From Burkholderiales bacterium (GTDB lineage: Bacteria > Pseudomonadota > Gammaproteobacteria > Burkholderiales > Burkholderiaceae): 64,000 nt of DNA. The notes beneath the pieces were generated by a model. It saw only the letters and a program-made list of their open reading frames with translations. It ran no database searches and was not told the DNA's origin. The position numbers and the translations under genes are program-made. Shown piece by piece: positions 55,664 to 64,000 of this stretch; within the stretch, counting starts at the first letter, position 1, and every line of letters begins with the position of its first letter. The stretch is taken from contig JAMFSK010000039.1 of NCBI GenBank assembly GCA_026225235.1, forward strand, positions 83,534-147,533, given 5' to 3'.

Positions 55664-56674
55664 ATGCCGCCAAAACGTGCGACGCAACGCGAAGTCGCGC
55701 GCCTGGCAAATGTCTCGCAAACGACCGTGTCCCTGATTCTTGGCAATTCGACGACCCAGTCTTTCCCCGGCGAAACGCTCGAGCGTGTGCTCAGCGCGGC
55801 GCGCGAGCTCGGCTATACGCCCAACCGGCTCGCCCAGGCGCTCAAGACGCACCGCACGATGACACTGGCCTGTGTGGTGCCGGATATCGGCAACCCGTTC
55901 TACCCCGCGCTCGTGCGCGGCGTGCAACTCGCGGCGGAAGACGAAGGGTATGACGTGATCGCGCTGAACACCCAGTATGACGCCGACCGCGAGCGGCGCG
56001 TGCTCCAGTGGGGCATGCAGGGCCGCGTCGACGGCATCATCGGTGTGTTCTTCAGCTTGCGCGCGACAGATTTCGAACCCCTTACACGCTCGGGCGTGGG
56101 CGTCCTTCGCATCGAGACCTCGGCCAAACGCAATGGTCCACTGCCAATCGACAACCTGTTCGTCGACAACTTCGCAGCGGCCACTGCCGCGACGCGCTAC
56201 CTGCTCGAACGCGGCCACACCCGCATCGCGATGATCTCCGGCGTGGGCGGCCCGCAGGAAAACCGTGTGCGCGGCTACCGTCACTCGATGCTCGAGGCCG
56301 GCCTGGTCCCCGATGTCGTGGTTCACGCAGGGTTCGACGAGGAAGGCGGGATCGGTGCCACACGCGAATTGCTGATGCGCAGCGAGCGGCCGACCGCGAT
56401 CCAGGCCGCCAACGACCTGATGGCAATCGGCGCGATGTCGACGCTGCGTGGCGCGGGTCTGCGGATTCCGGATGACGTCGCCGTGATGGGTTTCGACGAC
56501 ATCTTCGCCGCGCGCGTGCTGACGCCAGCGCTCAGTACGGTCAACCAGTTCCAGAACGTACTCGGTCAGGTCGCCGCTCGCATGATGCTGCAACGAATCA
56601 CCGAACTACCCGAGGATGCCCCCGGCCGTCATCGGGAGATGCCATTTGAGATTGTCCAGCGCGAGTCCGCGTGA
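55664..56674 (+). CDS. LacI-family transcriptional regulator
   Basis: The 336-residue regulator has a LacI helix-turn-helix (TQREVARLANVSQTTVSLILGN at about 7-28, hinge LGYTPNRLAQAL) and a periplasmic-binding-like effector domain (TLACVVPDIGNPFYPALVRGVQ, VDGIIGVFF, RIAMISGVGGPQENRVRGY, VAVMGFDDIFAARVLTPALST). ATG 55664 is preferred; an in-frame TTG at 55649 would add five residues. It precedes and probably controls the ABC operon that starts at 56742. Confidence 0.92.
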   Translation: MPPKRATQREVARLANVSQTTVSLILGNSTTQSFPGETLERVLSAARELGYTPNRLAQALKTHRTMTLACVVPDIGNPFYPALVRGVQLAAEDEGYDVIALNTQYDADRERRVLQWGMQGRVDGIIGVFFSLRATDFEPLTRSGVGVLRIETSAKRNGPLPIDNLFVDNFAAATAATRYLLERGHTRIAMISGVGGPQENRVRGYRHSMLEAGLVPDVVVHAGFDEEGGIGATRELLMRSERPTAIQAANDLMAIGAMSTLRGAGLRIPDDVAVMGFDDIFAARVLTPALSTVNQFQNVLGQVAARMMLQRITELPEDAPGRHREMPFEIVQRESA

Positions 56675-56741
56675 CGTGCACTTGAACCCAACACGGACCG
56701 CCCACGTGGCGATCCGGAACGAGACATGGAGGAGCACCCCA

Positions 56742-58124
56742 ATGAAGTTGACAACCACACTGGCAAGCGCGCGCGCATCAATCGCGCGGCACGCCAAAAG
56801 CACACGCGCCACGCTATCCGCCACGCTGCTGACGGCCCTGACAGCCACCCTCGTGGCCGCTCCGGTGTTCGCAGCCGGCGGGCCGATTACGCTCTGGTAT
56901 CAGCGCGGGGGTACCCCGGACCAGCAGCGCATCCTGCAAAAGGACCTCGTCGAGCCATTTAACGCCGCGAATCCGGGCAGCCCGCTGACCCTCGACGTGC
57001 GCTCGTCGGGCGGTGACAAACAGATTCGCATGGCGGTGCTCGCCGGCCGTGGCCCGGACATCGTGATGACGCCTGGACCGAGCTACGCGCTCTCACTGAT
57101 CGAGTCGGACCATCTGTTGCCGCTCGACTCGTATATCCAGAAATATCACCTCGATCAGCGCATCCTTGCGCCGGTGCTCAAGGCGGGGCTCTACAACGGC
57201 CATATCTACGCCTTGCCGCGCACGTTCGAGACGATGGTGCTGTACTACAACAAGACCTTGTTCGCGAAAAACGGCTGGCAACCGCCGAAGACGCTTGCGG
57301 AGTTGAACACACTCGCCGCCGCGATGCAGGCCAAGGGCATTACGCCGTTCTCGGTCGGCAATGGCGACTGGCGCGGCGCGAACGAGTGGCACGTGACGGT
57401 GGTGCTCAATCACTTCGCCGGGCCCGAGAACGTCTACAAGGCGCTCAAGGGCGAATTGCCGTGGACCGCACCGGTCTTCCAGCAGGCGATCGGGGTGCTC
57501 AACGACTGGTACCAGAAAGGCTGGTTCGGCAAGGACTACTTCTCCCTGACGAGCGACCAGCAGGCGTTGAAGCTCGCAAAGGGCGAAGCCGGCATGGCGC
57601 CGAATGGCACCTTCTCTTTCGACTTCATGACCAAGGCCTTTGCCCAGACCGGCCAGGAACTCGGTGTCGTGGCGTTGCCGAGCCTGCGTGACGGTGTGCC
57701 TTATCCGACCTATGAAATCGGCATCGGCAGCACGCTCTCGATCAACAAGAGCTCGGCGAACCCCGACGGCGCCGCAGCCTTCCTGAACTACCTGTATTCG
57801 GATGCGTTCTACGACAAGATCAGCAAGGACTGGCCTGGCGACTGGAACCTGCCGCTGACCTCGATCGACGACGCCAAGCTCTCGAAAAATGTGTCACCGC
57901 TGTTTGCGAGCACGGTCACGGCATTCTCGAAGGGTGTCCGTGAGGGCCACTACGGTTACACGACCTGGACCTACTGGCCGCCCGCAACCGAAGACTATTT
58001 GATCCGCGGCATCGAACAGGTCTGGCTCAACAAGATCACCGTTGCCCAGTACCTGCAGACCATGCAGGACACCTTCGCCAAGGAACTCAAGGAAGGTAAG
58101 GTGCCCCCGCTGGCCCCGCGCTGA
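56742..58124 (+). CDS. Sugar-type ABC importer binding protein (MalE/UgpB family)
   Basis: The 460-residue solute-binding protein has a signal peptide (1-44, ending APVFA) and a type II binding fold: ITLWYQRGGTPDQQRILQKDLVEPFNAANPG, GRGPDIVMTPGPSYALSLIES, NGHIYALPRTFETMVLYYNKTLF, GEAGMAPNGTFSFDF. GGAGGAG precedes ATG 56742. The family imports oligosaccharides, glycosides and glycerophosphates. The ligand is unknown but should suit the ADP-ribosylglycohydrolase-like enzyme at the operon end. Confidence 0.92.
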   Translation: MKLTTTLASARASIARHAKSTRATLSATLLTALTATLVAAPVFAAGGPITLWYQRGGTPDQQRILQKDLVEPFNAANPGSPLTLDVRSSGGDKQIRMAVLAGRGPDIVMTPGPSYALSLIESDHLLPLDSYIQKYHLDQRILAPVLKAGLYNGHIYALPRTFETMVLYYNKTLFAKNGWQPPKTLAELNTLAAAMQAKGITPFSVGNGDWRGANEWHVTVVLNHFAGPENVYKALKGELPWTAPVFQQAIGVLNDWYQKGWFGKDYFSLTSDQQALKLAKGEAGMAPNGTFSFDFMTKAFAQTGQELGVVALPSLRDGVPYPTYEIGIGSTLSINKSSANPDGAAAFLNYLYSDAFYDKISKDWPGDWNLPLTSIDDAKLSKNVSPLFASTVTAFSKGVREGHYGYTTWTYWPPATEDYLIRGIEQVWLNKITVAQYLQTMQDTFAKELKEGKVPPLAPR

Positions 58125-58194
58125 CCCTCCCCCAGGCGGGGCAGTCGAGAGGCTGCCCCGTGACACCGTTTTCCTGTTGTCGCGAGCTTCGCCC

Positions 58195-59034
58195 ATGTGG
58201 TTTCTTGTTCCTGCTTTGCTGATCAACTTGTTGATCATCCTGATCCCGGCGCTCCTCACGCTTGCGATGGCATTCGCGAACTGGGACGGCGTCACCATGC
58301 CGACCTTCGCGGGCTTCGACAACTTCCGCGCGATCGTGGCCGATCCGGTGTTCTTTTCCGCGCTGCTCAACAACCTCAAGTGGACTGCGATCTTCCTGAC
58401 GATTCCGGTCGCGATGGGGTTGCTCGCCGCGTCGTTGCTATTGATGGTGCGGCGCGGGCGAACCTTCTTCCAGATCGTTTATTTCCTGCCGGCCATCATC
58501 GCCACGGTCGTCACCGCGCGCGTCTGGCAAGGGATGATCTATAGCGCCGACGGCGGCATCCTCGGCTGGCTTCGCATCTTTGGCCTGCACTTCCAGGACC
58601 CGCTCGCCCAGCCCTCGTCCGCGTTGTTCGCGGTCGCCTCGGTCGACCTCTGGCACTGGTGGGGCTTTCTTGCCGTGATCTTCTTCGCGGCCTTTCGTCA
58701 GGTCGATGTCTCGCAGATCGAAGCGGCCCGGCTCGATGGCGCGCGGTATTTCCAGCTCATGCGCTACATCCTGTTGCCGGCGATCCGCCCGACCATCGTG
58801 CTGATGATGATCATGACCGTCATCTGGTCATTCCTCGCGTTCGACTTTGTCTACGTCCTCACGCAAGGAGGTCCGGCATTCTCAAGTGAACTGCTTTCGA
58901 CGCTGTCGTATCGCTACGCCTTCTATAACTTCACGATGGGACCGGCCGCCGCGGTTGCGCTCGTGATCAGCCTATTCGGCCTGGTCGCCACGGCGTTCTA
59001 CGTTCGGGTGCAGCAAAGCGAGGTGCAGTCATGA
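58195..59034 (+). CDS. Sugar-type ABC importer permease (MalF/UgpA type)
   Basis: The 279-residue permease has six helices, beginning MWFLVPALLINLLIILIPALL, with the EAA loop DVSQIEAARLDGARYFQLMRYILLP. ATG 58195 is conservative; an in-frame TTG at 58177 is an alternative, since no strong ribosome site precedes ATG. The 3' end overlaps the next gene by 4 nt. Confidence 0.88.
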   Translation: MWFLVPALLINLLIILIPALLTLAMAFANWDGVTMPTFAGFDNFRAIVADPVFFSALLNNLKWTAIFLTIPVAMGLLAASLLLMVRRGRTFFQIVYFLPAIIATVVTARVWQGMIYSADGGILGWLRIFGLHFQDPLAQPSSALFAVASVDLWHWWGFLAVIFFAAFRQVDVSQIEAARLDGARYFQLMRYILLPAIRPTIVLMMIMTVIWSFLAFDFVYVLTQGGPAFSSELLSTLSYRYAFYNFTMGPAAAVALVISLFGLVATAFYVRVQQSEVQS

Positions 59035-59864
59035 ACCGCACCGTCGACCGCGGCACCCTGACGATCGCCTATATCGTGCTCGCCCTCGGCGCGATCATCG
59101 CGCTCTTGCCGCTCGCGCTGATGCTCGTCAGCGCGCTCAAGACGAGCGCCGAGATCGTGGCCAACCCGCTTTCGCTGCCGAGCTCGCCGCAGTGGGCCAA
59201 CTTCTCGCGCGCCTGGCACGACGCCGATCTGGCGAGTTCCCTGCTTAACAGCATCAAGGTCACCGGACTGACGATCATCCTGATCTGCACCACCGGTTCG
59301 ATGGCCGCCTATGCGCTCGCACGGCAGAAGACACGAGGGTCGCGCTGGATCTCGGGCTATTTCCTCGCGACCACCACGCTGCCGATCCAACTGTATCTGT
59401 TCCCGCTCTACTTCGGCTTCGCCAAGCTCAACCTGGTCGACAACGTGGTCGCGACCTCGCTGATCTACACCGCGATCTACAGCCCGTTCTCGATTTTCTT
59501 GCTGCGCACCTATTTCCTCGCGATCCCTTACGAGGTCGAAGAGGCCGCGATCATGGACGGTGCGTCGTCATGGCAGGTCTTCCGGCGTGTGACCTTGCCG
59601 CTCGTGTCGCCGGGGCTGCTGACCGTGGCGCTGATCGCGGGGCTCAATACCTGGAATGAATTCCTGATCTCCACGACCTTCCTGCAGGGGCATGCGGCAC
59701 AAACCGCCGTCGTGCGCTTCTACTCGATGGGCGGCCAGTACAGCAGCGACTGGGGCGAGATCATGGCGGCCGCGCTGCTGATCGTCGCGCCGATGGTCAT
59801 TTTCTTTCTTGTCATGCAACGACGCTTTATCGAAGGCATGGCAAGCGGTTCAGTCAAAGGATGA
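59031..59864 (+). CDS. Sugar-type ABC importer permease (MalG/UgpE type)
   Basis: The 277-residue permease has six helices and the EAA loop YEVEEAAIMDGASSWQVFRRVTLPLVSPGLLTV read in parts. Its final RRFIEGMASGSVKG is typical of the MalG class. It pairs with the preceding permease. No ATP-binding gene follows, so a shared MsmK/UgpC-type ATPase elsewhere is expected. Confidence 0.92.
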   Translation: MNRTVDRGTLTIAYIVLALGAIIALLPLALMLVSALKTSAEIVANPLSLPSSPQWANFSRAWHDADLASSLLNSIKVTGLTIILICTTGSMAAYALARQKTRGSRWISGYFLATTTLPIQLYLFPLYFGFAKLNLVDNVVATSLIYTAIYSPFSIFLLRTYFLAIPYEVEEAAIMDGASSWQVFRRVTLPLVSPGLLTVALIAGLNTWNEFLISTTFLQGHAAQTAVVRFYSMGGQYSSDWGEIMAAALLIVAPMVIFFLVMQRRFIEGMASGSVKG

Positions 59865-59944
59865 GCGGTGCGGCCAGGCTCGTTGTCAGGGCCGGCCCCC
59901 GCAGCTTCACTCCCCTCAACTCGTACGTCGCAGAGGTCCCTGTC

Positions 59945-62092
59945 ATGTCCGTCACAACCGAGTCACTGCAAACCCCGTCCCGTCAGGCCACCGCGCTGCC
60001 TGGCGACTATCTCGAACGCGTCTACGCCGGCGTGCTCGGCAAGCTGATCGGCGTCTTCCTCGGCCGCCCCTTCGAGAACTGGACACACCAGCGGATCATG
60101 GCTGAGCTCGGCACCATCGACTACTACGTGCACGAGCGGCTCGGGGTGCCGCTGGTGGTCACCGACGACGATGTCGCGGGCACTTTCACATTTCTGCGCG
60201 CCTTCGACGAGCATGGCACCAAGGCGGATCTGTCCGCCGAGGAAATCGGCAAGACCTGGCTCAACAACATCGTCGAAAACCGCGCGATTCTCTGGTGGGG
60301 CGGCAGCGGCAATTCGTCGGAGCACACCGCGTGGCTCAATCTCAAGCGCGGCATTGCCGCGCCCGCGAGCGGCTCGATCGAGACGAACGGGCAGACGGTA
60401 GCCGAGCAGATTGGCGCACAGATCTTTATTGACGGCTGGGCCATGGTGGCTCCCGGCCAGCCGCAACTCGCCGCGCGCCTGGCCACTCAAGCCGCGCGCG
60501 TCAGCCACGACGGCGAAGCGGTGTACGCCGCAACGCTGATCGCCGCGATGGAAGCCGAAGCCTTTGTCTCGAACGATGTCGATCACCTAATCGAAGTCGG
60601 GTTGTCGGTGATTCCCAAAGACAGTCTGATCGCGCGCCTGATCGCCGACGTGCGTCGCTGGCACGCCGAGCTGCCCGACTGGCGCGATTGCCGCCAGCGC
60701 ATCCAGGATCACTACGGCTATGACAAGTTTCCGGGTAACTGCCACGTGGTGCCCAACCACGCGCTGATCATCATGAGCGTGCTGTATGCGCCGGACGATC
60801 TGCAAAAGGCCCTGATGATCGTCAACACCTCAGGCTGGGACACCGACTGCAACTCAGGCAATGTCGGCTGCCTGCTCGGCATCAAGCTTGGGCTCGCGGG
60901 GGTGAACGCGGGGCCGGACTGGCGCGGCCCGATCGCCGACAAGATGCTGATTTCGTCGGCCGACGGCGGCAATGCTGTGACGGACGCGGTGCGTATCGCC
61001 TATCAGATCGCGGGCTTCGGCCACCAGCTCGCGGGCATGCCCACTCCCGATGCGCCTAAGCGCGGCGCGGTCTTCCACTTCTCGCTGCCGGGCAGCGTGC
61101 AAGGTTTCGAAGCGGATTCGCGCAACGGCGTACCGGCCGGGCTGCACGTCGAGAACCATGACGGCAAGCTTGCCTTGCGCTTCAAATGGCTTGCGCCGGA
61201 CCAGAATCTGTCGGCCATGACACCGACCTTCTCGCCGCCCAACGCACCGCAGATGCCCGTCTACGAATTGATGGCCACGCCGCTCGTGTACTCGGGACAG
61301 TGGATCGAGGCAAGTGTCAGCGCCCCGGCGACGAACGCGGCGCCTGTCACGGTCGGGCTTCGCATCAAAGTGTATGGCAAAGGCGAAACGCTCAATGTCG
61401 TCGACGGGGAACACCAGACGTTGGCTCCGGGACAGACCGCACAGCTTCGCTGGCGGCTGCCTGATACGGGCGGTCAACCGATTCAGCAGATCGGGTTCAA
61501 CCTCTCGACCGAAGCCTTGCAGTCCAACGGCGCGATCGAAGTCGACTATCTTCGCTGGGACGGAGCGCCCGAGTTGCGTCTGCGTCGACCGGATGACGCG
61601 GGTGATTTCTGGCGGCAGGCGTGGATCAACAGCGTCAGCATCTTCAGCAAGAATTTCCCGGCGGCATTCCGCATTTCGCAGAGCGTCGGCGAGGGGATCA
61701 TCATCCACGGCACGCGTCACTGGACCGACTACACCGTATCGTCAAACGTCAACATCCATCTTGGACACGAAGGTGGTTTGGCGTTCCGCGTGCAAGGTCT
61801 GCGACGCTACTATGCGCTGCTGCTGTCGCGCGACGGCTTTGCACGACTCGTCAAGACGCGCGACGGCAAACGCACGGTGCTCGCCGAGAAAGCCTTCGAC
61901 TGGGCCCTGGAGAAACCGCATCTGATGACGATTTCCGTCCGGGGGGACCGGATCGATGCCTCGCTCGACGGACAACCGGTGTTCTCGGTGCGAGACGACA
62001 AACAAGGCTATGAGAACGGCGGCATCGGACTCGTCATCAACGAAGGCGCGTTGTCGACGTCGGAGATTCGAGTGAGCGCCGTTCAGGCCTGA
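59945..62092 (+). CDS. ADP-ribosylglycohydrolase-family enzyme fused to a concanavalin-like domain
   Basis: The 715-residue protein has an N-terminal ADP-ribosylglycohydrolase fold (about 20-360). Metal-site motifs are TDDD at 73-76 and GWDTDCNSGNVGCLLG around Asp299-Thr-Asp301; the usual TDDT and DTDT forms differ slightly. A linker of beta-type sequence is followed by a LamG/3-keto-disaccharide-hydrolase-like domain (about 545-715; GIIIHGTRHWTDYTVSSNVNIHLG, DGQPVFSVRDDKQGYENGGIGLV). There is no signal peptide. Start at 59945 is chosen because AGAGG precedes it; ATG 59861 overlapping the permease stop would add 28 residues. It probably hydrolyses an imported N- or O-glycoside. Confidence 0.85.
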   Translation: MSVTTESLQTPSRQATALPGDYLERVYAGVLGKLIGVFLGRPFENWTHQRIMAELGTIDYYVHERLGVPLVVTDDDVAGTFTFLRAFDEHGTKADLSAEEIGKTWLNNIVENRAILWWGGSGNSSEHTAWLNLKRGIAAPASGSIETNGQTVAEQIGAQIFIDGWAMVAPGQPQLAARLATQAARVSHDGEAVYAATLIAAMEAEAFVSNDVDHLIEVGLSVIPKDSLIARLIADVRRWHAELPDWRDCRQRIQDHYGYDKFPGNCHVVPNHALIIMSVLYAPDDLQKALMIVNTSGWDTDCNSGNVGCLLGIKLGLAGVNAGPDWRGPIADKMLISSADGGNAVTDAVRIAYQIAGFGHQLAGMPTPDAPKRGAVFHFSLPGSVQGFEADSRNGVPAGLHVENHDGKLALRFKWLAPDQNLSAMTPTFSPPNAPQMPVYELMATPLVYSGQWIEASVSAPATNAAPVTVGLRIKVYGKGETLNVVDGEHQTLAPGQTAQLRWRLPDTGGQPIQQIGFNLSTEALQSNGAIEVDYLRWDGAPELRLRRPDDAGDFWRQAWINSVSIFSKNFPAAFRISQSVGEGIIIHGTRHWTDYTVSSNVNIHLGHEGGLAFRVQGLRRYYALLLSRDGFARLVKTRDGKRTVLAEKAFDWALEKPHLMTISVRGDRIDASLDGQPVFSVRDDKQGYENGGIGLVINEGALSTSEIRVSAVQA

Positions 62093-62766
62093 TTGCGCTT
62101 GTAACGTAACCACACCACGTCACCCTCGATTTCCTCCACGGAATCGAGCTTGAGATAGACCGGCTTCTTCCACTCGTCCATAGCGACTTCGAAGGAGCCG
62201 GGGTGATCCGTGCGTGCGTCGATGAGCGGCATGATCAGGACACTGACTTCATCGAGCAGTCCGGCATGCGCGAATGCCCCGCTCACATGCGAGCCGCCTT
62301 CGACGATTAGCCGTTTGATATCGAGCTCACGAGCGAGCTTGTCAATCACGATCGAAAGATCGATCTCGCTCTTCCCCCCAAAGACGTAAGACACGCCGAT
62401 CGACTGCAGATAGGCGAGGAAGTCGTCGGACACCGATTCCGACACGACCTCGATGACATGCGATTCGAGCGCGGTATTGGTCTTCCAGGCGACCCGGCCT
62501 TGGGGATCGATCGAAATTGCATATTGCGAAGCATGGCGTTCGACGAAATGGTCCGTACGCGGGACCGGCGCACTCGCCAAGCCCTTGGGATAGTCGGTGC
62601 CGTGAGACACCTCCTGCATGGTCACGCGTCCGCAGATCCAGCCGTCTGCAGCGAAGGTCGCCGCTGTGCTTTCGTAGAGATCGCTCGATCCGTCGAGATT
62701 CCAGCCATCGGTAAGACTGCGTCCGTCGAGGGACGACATCATGTGGCAAACGATATGGGGCTTCAT
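62083..62766 (-). CDS. RibD C-terminal-type reductase (dihydrofolate-reductase-like)
   Basis: This 227-residue protein has the RibD_C/DHFR-like fold. KPHIVCHMMSSLDGRSLTDGW is the NADPH-binding start with the characteristic SLDG, GWICGRVTMQE follows, and KRLIVEGGSHVSGAFAHAGLLDEV holds the EGG motif. It is stand-alone, without riboflavin genes, so it may reduce another pteridine or unsaturated substrate. The frame extends to 62832; ATG 62766 is chosen as the start of the domain. It overlaps the glycohydrolase by 10 nt at the 3' end. Confidence 0.88.
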   Translation of the reverse strand: MKPHIVCHMMSSLDGRSLTDGWNLDGSSDLYESTAATFAADGWICGRVTMQEVSHGTDYPKGLASAPVPRTDHFVERHASQYAISIDPQGRVAWKTNTALESHVIEVVSESVSDDFLAYLQSIGVSYVFGGKSEIDLSIVIDKLARELDIKRLIVEGGSHVSGAFAHAGLLDEVSVLIMPLIDARTDHPGSFEVAMDEWKKPVYLKLDSVEEIEGDVVWLRYKRNQA

Positions 62767-62918
62767 GGGATGGGATCCATACAAGGGTGGTCGGACAGGC
62801 GACGAGGAACGAAACGCGGCGAGTGAGGGCATCGCTCACATCACGCGCAAAAGCAGAGAGCCACCGCAGCGGTGGTCGTCTGCCTTTCGTTGGAGTCGAT
62901 CAAAGGCCGTTATATCGA

Positions 62919-63230
62919 TCAGTTACCGCCGCCCGTACCTTTTTGCGGCGCGGTCGCCGTGCCGCTATTGGTGCCTGCAGCACCGTTTCCGGCACCGATC
63001 GAGTTCGGCGCATTGCTCGCGCCGCCCGTGCTGTTGGACATGGCGGCGTTCGACGTTTTCTTCTTGTGCATATGCTTGGTCGGCGTCGTCGATGCGCCGG
63101 TTTGCGGGTCGGAGGTCGTCGGGCTGCTCGCCTGCTGCGCGAGCGCGACCAGCGGCATCGCGCCGATGCAGGCGGCGATCAGAGCATTGCCGGTAATTTT
63201 GAATGCGGGGGTGTGTTTTTTAACTGACAT
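62919..63230 (-). CDS. Small secreted Ser/Thr/Asn-rich hypothetical protein
   Basis: The 103-residue protein has a signal peptide (1-32; KITGNALIAACIGAMPLVALAQQ) and a disordered mature part (PTTSDPQTGASTTPTKHMHKKK, then Asn/Gly/Ala-rich sequence, ending GTGGGN). A GGAAA lies upstream. No domain recognised. It resembles other small secreted proteins in the window, such as those at 7511 and 36047. Confidence 0.65.
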   Translation of the reverse strand: MSVKKHTPAFKITGNALIAACIGAMPLVALAQQASSPTTSDPQTGASTTPTKHMHKKKTSNAAMSNSTGGASNAPNSIGAGNGAAGTNSGTATAPQKGTGGGN

Positions 63231-63568
63231 GGGATTTCCGTTTGGATTGAGTAAGAGGTTGGTGAAAGGTATCGAGTCTTCGAACGCATTGACGCAGGGC
63301 TTTCAGCACACCCTGTTTCTGCCGACCAAAATACGCGTCGACGTGCTCGTTGCTGTCTGCGGCATGTTTGCGTTCATGCGGACTCTCTTCGATAGTGAAG
63401 CGCTGCATAACGGCAGCCCCCAACGGTGATTGAGCACGTGACATGCCCATCGCTCGAAGACGCGTGAGGCGTGGTTTTGGGGGAAACATGCTTTTGGCGT
63501 GATGCGGCCGGGATTGTAGAAATCGCCTTGTGAAGCACGCATCGCACGGGGAATGAGAACAGAAAAAG
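63231..63568. other. 338-bp intergenic region, one doubtful small ORF
   Basis: A leftward frame ending at 63220 (start possibly 63408, 62 codons, MQRFTIEESPHERKHAAD...) overlaps the start of the small secreted gene and has no ribosome site. It is noted but not accepted. A moderately AT-rich stretch lies at 63480-63560. Nothing else is clear. Confidence 0.35.
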
Positions 63569-63591
63569 GGGGCTCCCGACCTCGGAGCCCC
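63569..63591 (-). terminator. Intrinsic terminator of the leftward Gly/Ser-rich gene
   Basis: GGGGCTCC (63569-63576) pairs with GGAGCCCC (63584-63591). On the minus strand the stem is followed by five T residues (complement of 63563-63567). It lies 28 nt after the stop at 63620. Confidence 0.85.
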
Positions 63592-63619
63592 TTGCGACCA
63601 TCACATTGCTGCGATGAAC

Positions 63620-64000
63620 TTACTTGCCGTGGCCGCCGCCACTGTTCGAACCGTGGCCTGAAGAGCCGGTGCCGCAGCCTGGGCCGCTCGATGACGAGTT
63701 GCCATGCCCCCAGCCGCCACCGCCGAAACCGCCGCCGCTGTGACCACTGCTACCGCCCGTCCCGGCGCCGCCTGTACTGCCCGAGCCGCCCGTGCTACCG
63801 CCAGCGTTTGAAGTTCCACCGGAGGTACCAGGGCCGCTGCCGCCGGCGCTCCCACCGCTCCCTCCGCTAGAGCTGCCGCCGCCCGAGCTTCCCGAGCCAC
63901 TGCTCCCTGAGCCGCCACCGCTTCCGCTTGAGGCGCTACCGGATCCACTGCTGTGACCGCCGCTTCCACTGCCGCCGGACGTTCCGCATCCGGCACCGGC
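63620..64000 (-). CDS. Gly/Ser-rich protein, C-terminal part (5' end outside window)
   Basis: The minus-strand frame ending with TAA at 63620-63622 is open to the right edge (126 codons before the stop). It encodes a Gly/Ser/His-rich low-complexity sequence: repeats of SGSG, GGSG, SSGG, then GHSGGGFGGGGWGHGNSSSSGPG, ending GGGHGK. Other leftward frames in this stretch give Ala-rich sequence and are shadows. The terminator at 63569 fits this gene. Such C-termini occur in secreted proteins of Burkholderiaceae; the N-terminal part is needed for identification. Confidence 0.6.
   Translation of the reverse strand, partial: AGAGCGTSGGSGSGGHSSGSGSASSGSGGGSGSSGSGSSGGGSSSGGSGGSAGGSGPGTSGGTSNAGGSTGGSGSTGGAGTGGSSGHSGGGFGGGGWGHGNSSSSGPGCGTGSSGHGSNSGGGHGK

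Noticed and set aside
55625..56593. Minus-strand 322-codon frame opposite the LacI regulator
   Set aside because: Shadow of the LacI gene; composition (Arg/Ala/His-rich) is not protein-like and no ribosome site is present.
63601..63996. Minus-strand Ala-rich 131-codon frame at the right edge
   Set aside because: It overlaps the Gly/Ser-rich frame in a different register; the terminator and stop position fit the Gly/Ser frame better, and Ala-rich output is expected from GCC/GGC repeats.

Overview
The window is GC-rich (roughly 63-65%), densely coded DNA from a Gram-negative beta-proteobacterium, most probably a Burkholderiaceae member (Burkholderia/Paraburkholderia/Caballeronia group; genus not resolved). 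The main reasons are a trimeric porin of the Burkholderia type ending in Phe, the Burkholderia-type 2-aminoethylphosphonate (AEP) cluster, an SigF/NrsF-type ECF sigma system with an MXKDX-repeat protein, and many small secreted proteins typical of that family. No rRNA, tRNA, CRISPR array, insertion sequence or phage gene was seen.

Layout. 1-5.4 kb: the 3' end of bioB, a periplasmic sulfate-binding protein, an HMG-CoA-lyase-type enzyme, a YbaK deacylase, a MaoC hydratase, a reduced haloacetate-dehalogenase-like protein and a nitronate monooxygenase. 5.4-9.3 kb: YggT, a porin, a small secreted protein and a bile-acid:sodium-symporter-type carrier. 9.7-13.2 kb: a tightly coupled four-gene unit (acyl-CoA-dehydrogenase-like flavoprotein, PIG-L deacetylase, NodS-like methyltransferase, family 2 glycosyltransferase). 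13.2-18.8 kb: a PilZ protein and a leftward frcBCA-type sugar ABC operon with a ROK regulator. 19-20.7 kb: a GlxA-type AraC regulator and a hypothetical gene. 20.8-27.4 kb: a polar-amino-acid ABC operon with a HutC-type regulator, divergent from an isopenicillin-N-synthase-like oxygenase and an FAD-linked hydroxyacid dehydrogenase; the shared promoter region has two symmetric HutC-type operators. 27.6-36.6 kb: proline iminopeptidase, Tag glycosylase, a CaCA antiporter, methionine aminopeptidase, a long AI-2E-family protein, YnfA and small secreted proteins. 36.8-39.7 kb: a zinc-less methionyl-tRNA synthetase directly behind a strong terminator-like hairpin, and LtrA. 39.7-50.5 kb: an AEP catabolic cluster (FAD oxidase, DeoR regulator, phnSTUV transporter, phnR, phnA, phnY and an HD-domain protein) with no phnW transaminase. 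50.6-55.2 kb: pyrE, cdh, and an ECF sigma/NrsF pair divergent from a cytochrome b561/molybdopterin oxidoreductase/MXKDX operon. 55.6-62.1 kb: a LacI-controlled sugar-type ABC operon without an ATPase, ending in an ADP-ribosylglycohydrolase/concanavalin fusion. 62.1-64 kb: a RibD-like reductase, a small secreted protein and the end of a Gly/Ser-rich protein.

The best candidates for undescribed biology are the four-gene deacetylase/N-methyltransferase/glycosyltransferase unit, the HutC-controlled oxygenase/dehydrogenase/ABC system, the LacI-ABC-ADP-ribosylglycohydrolase operon, and the MetRS paralogue with its hairpin leader. The ECF region shows two copies of one promoter motif, one on each strand, which ties its genes into one regulon. 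All functional calls come from reading motifs and recalled family features; no database search was run.
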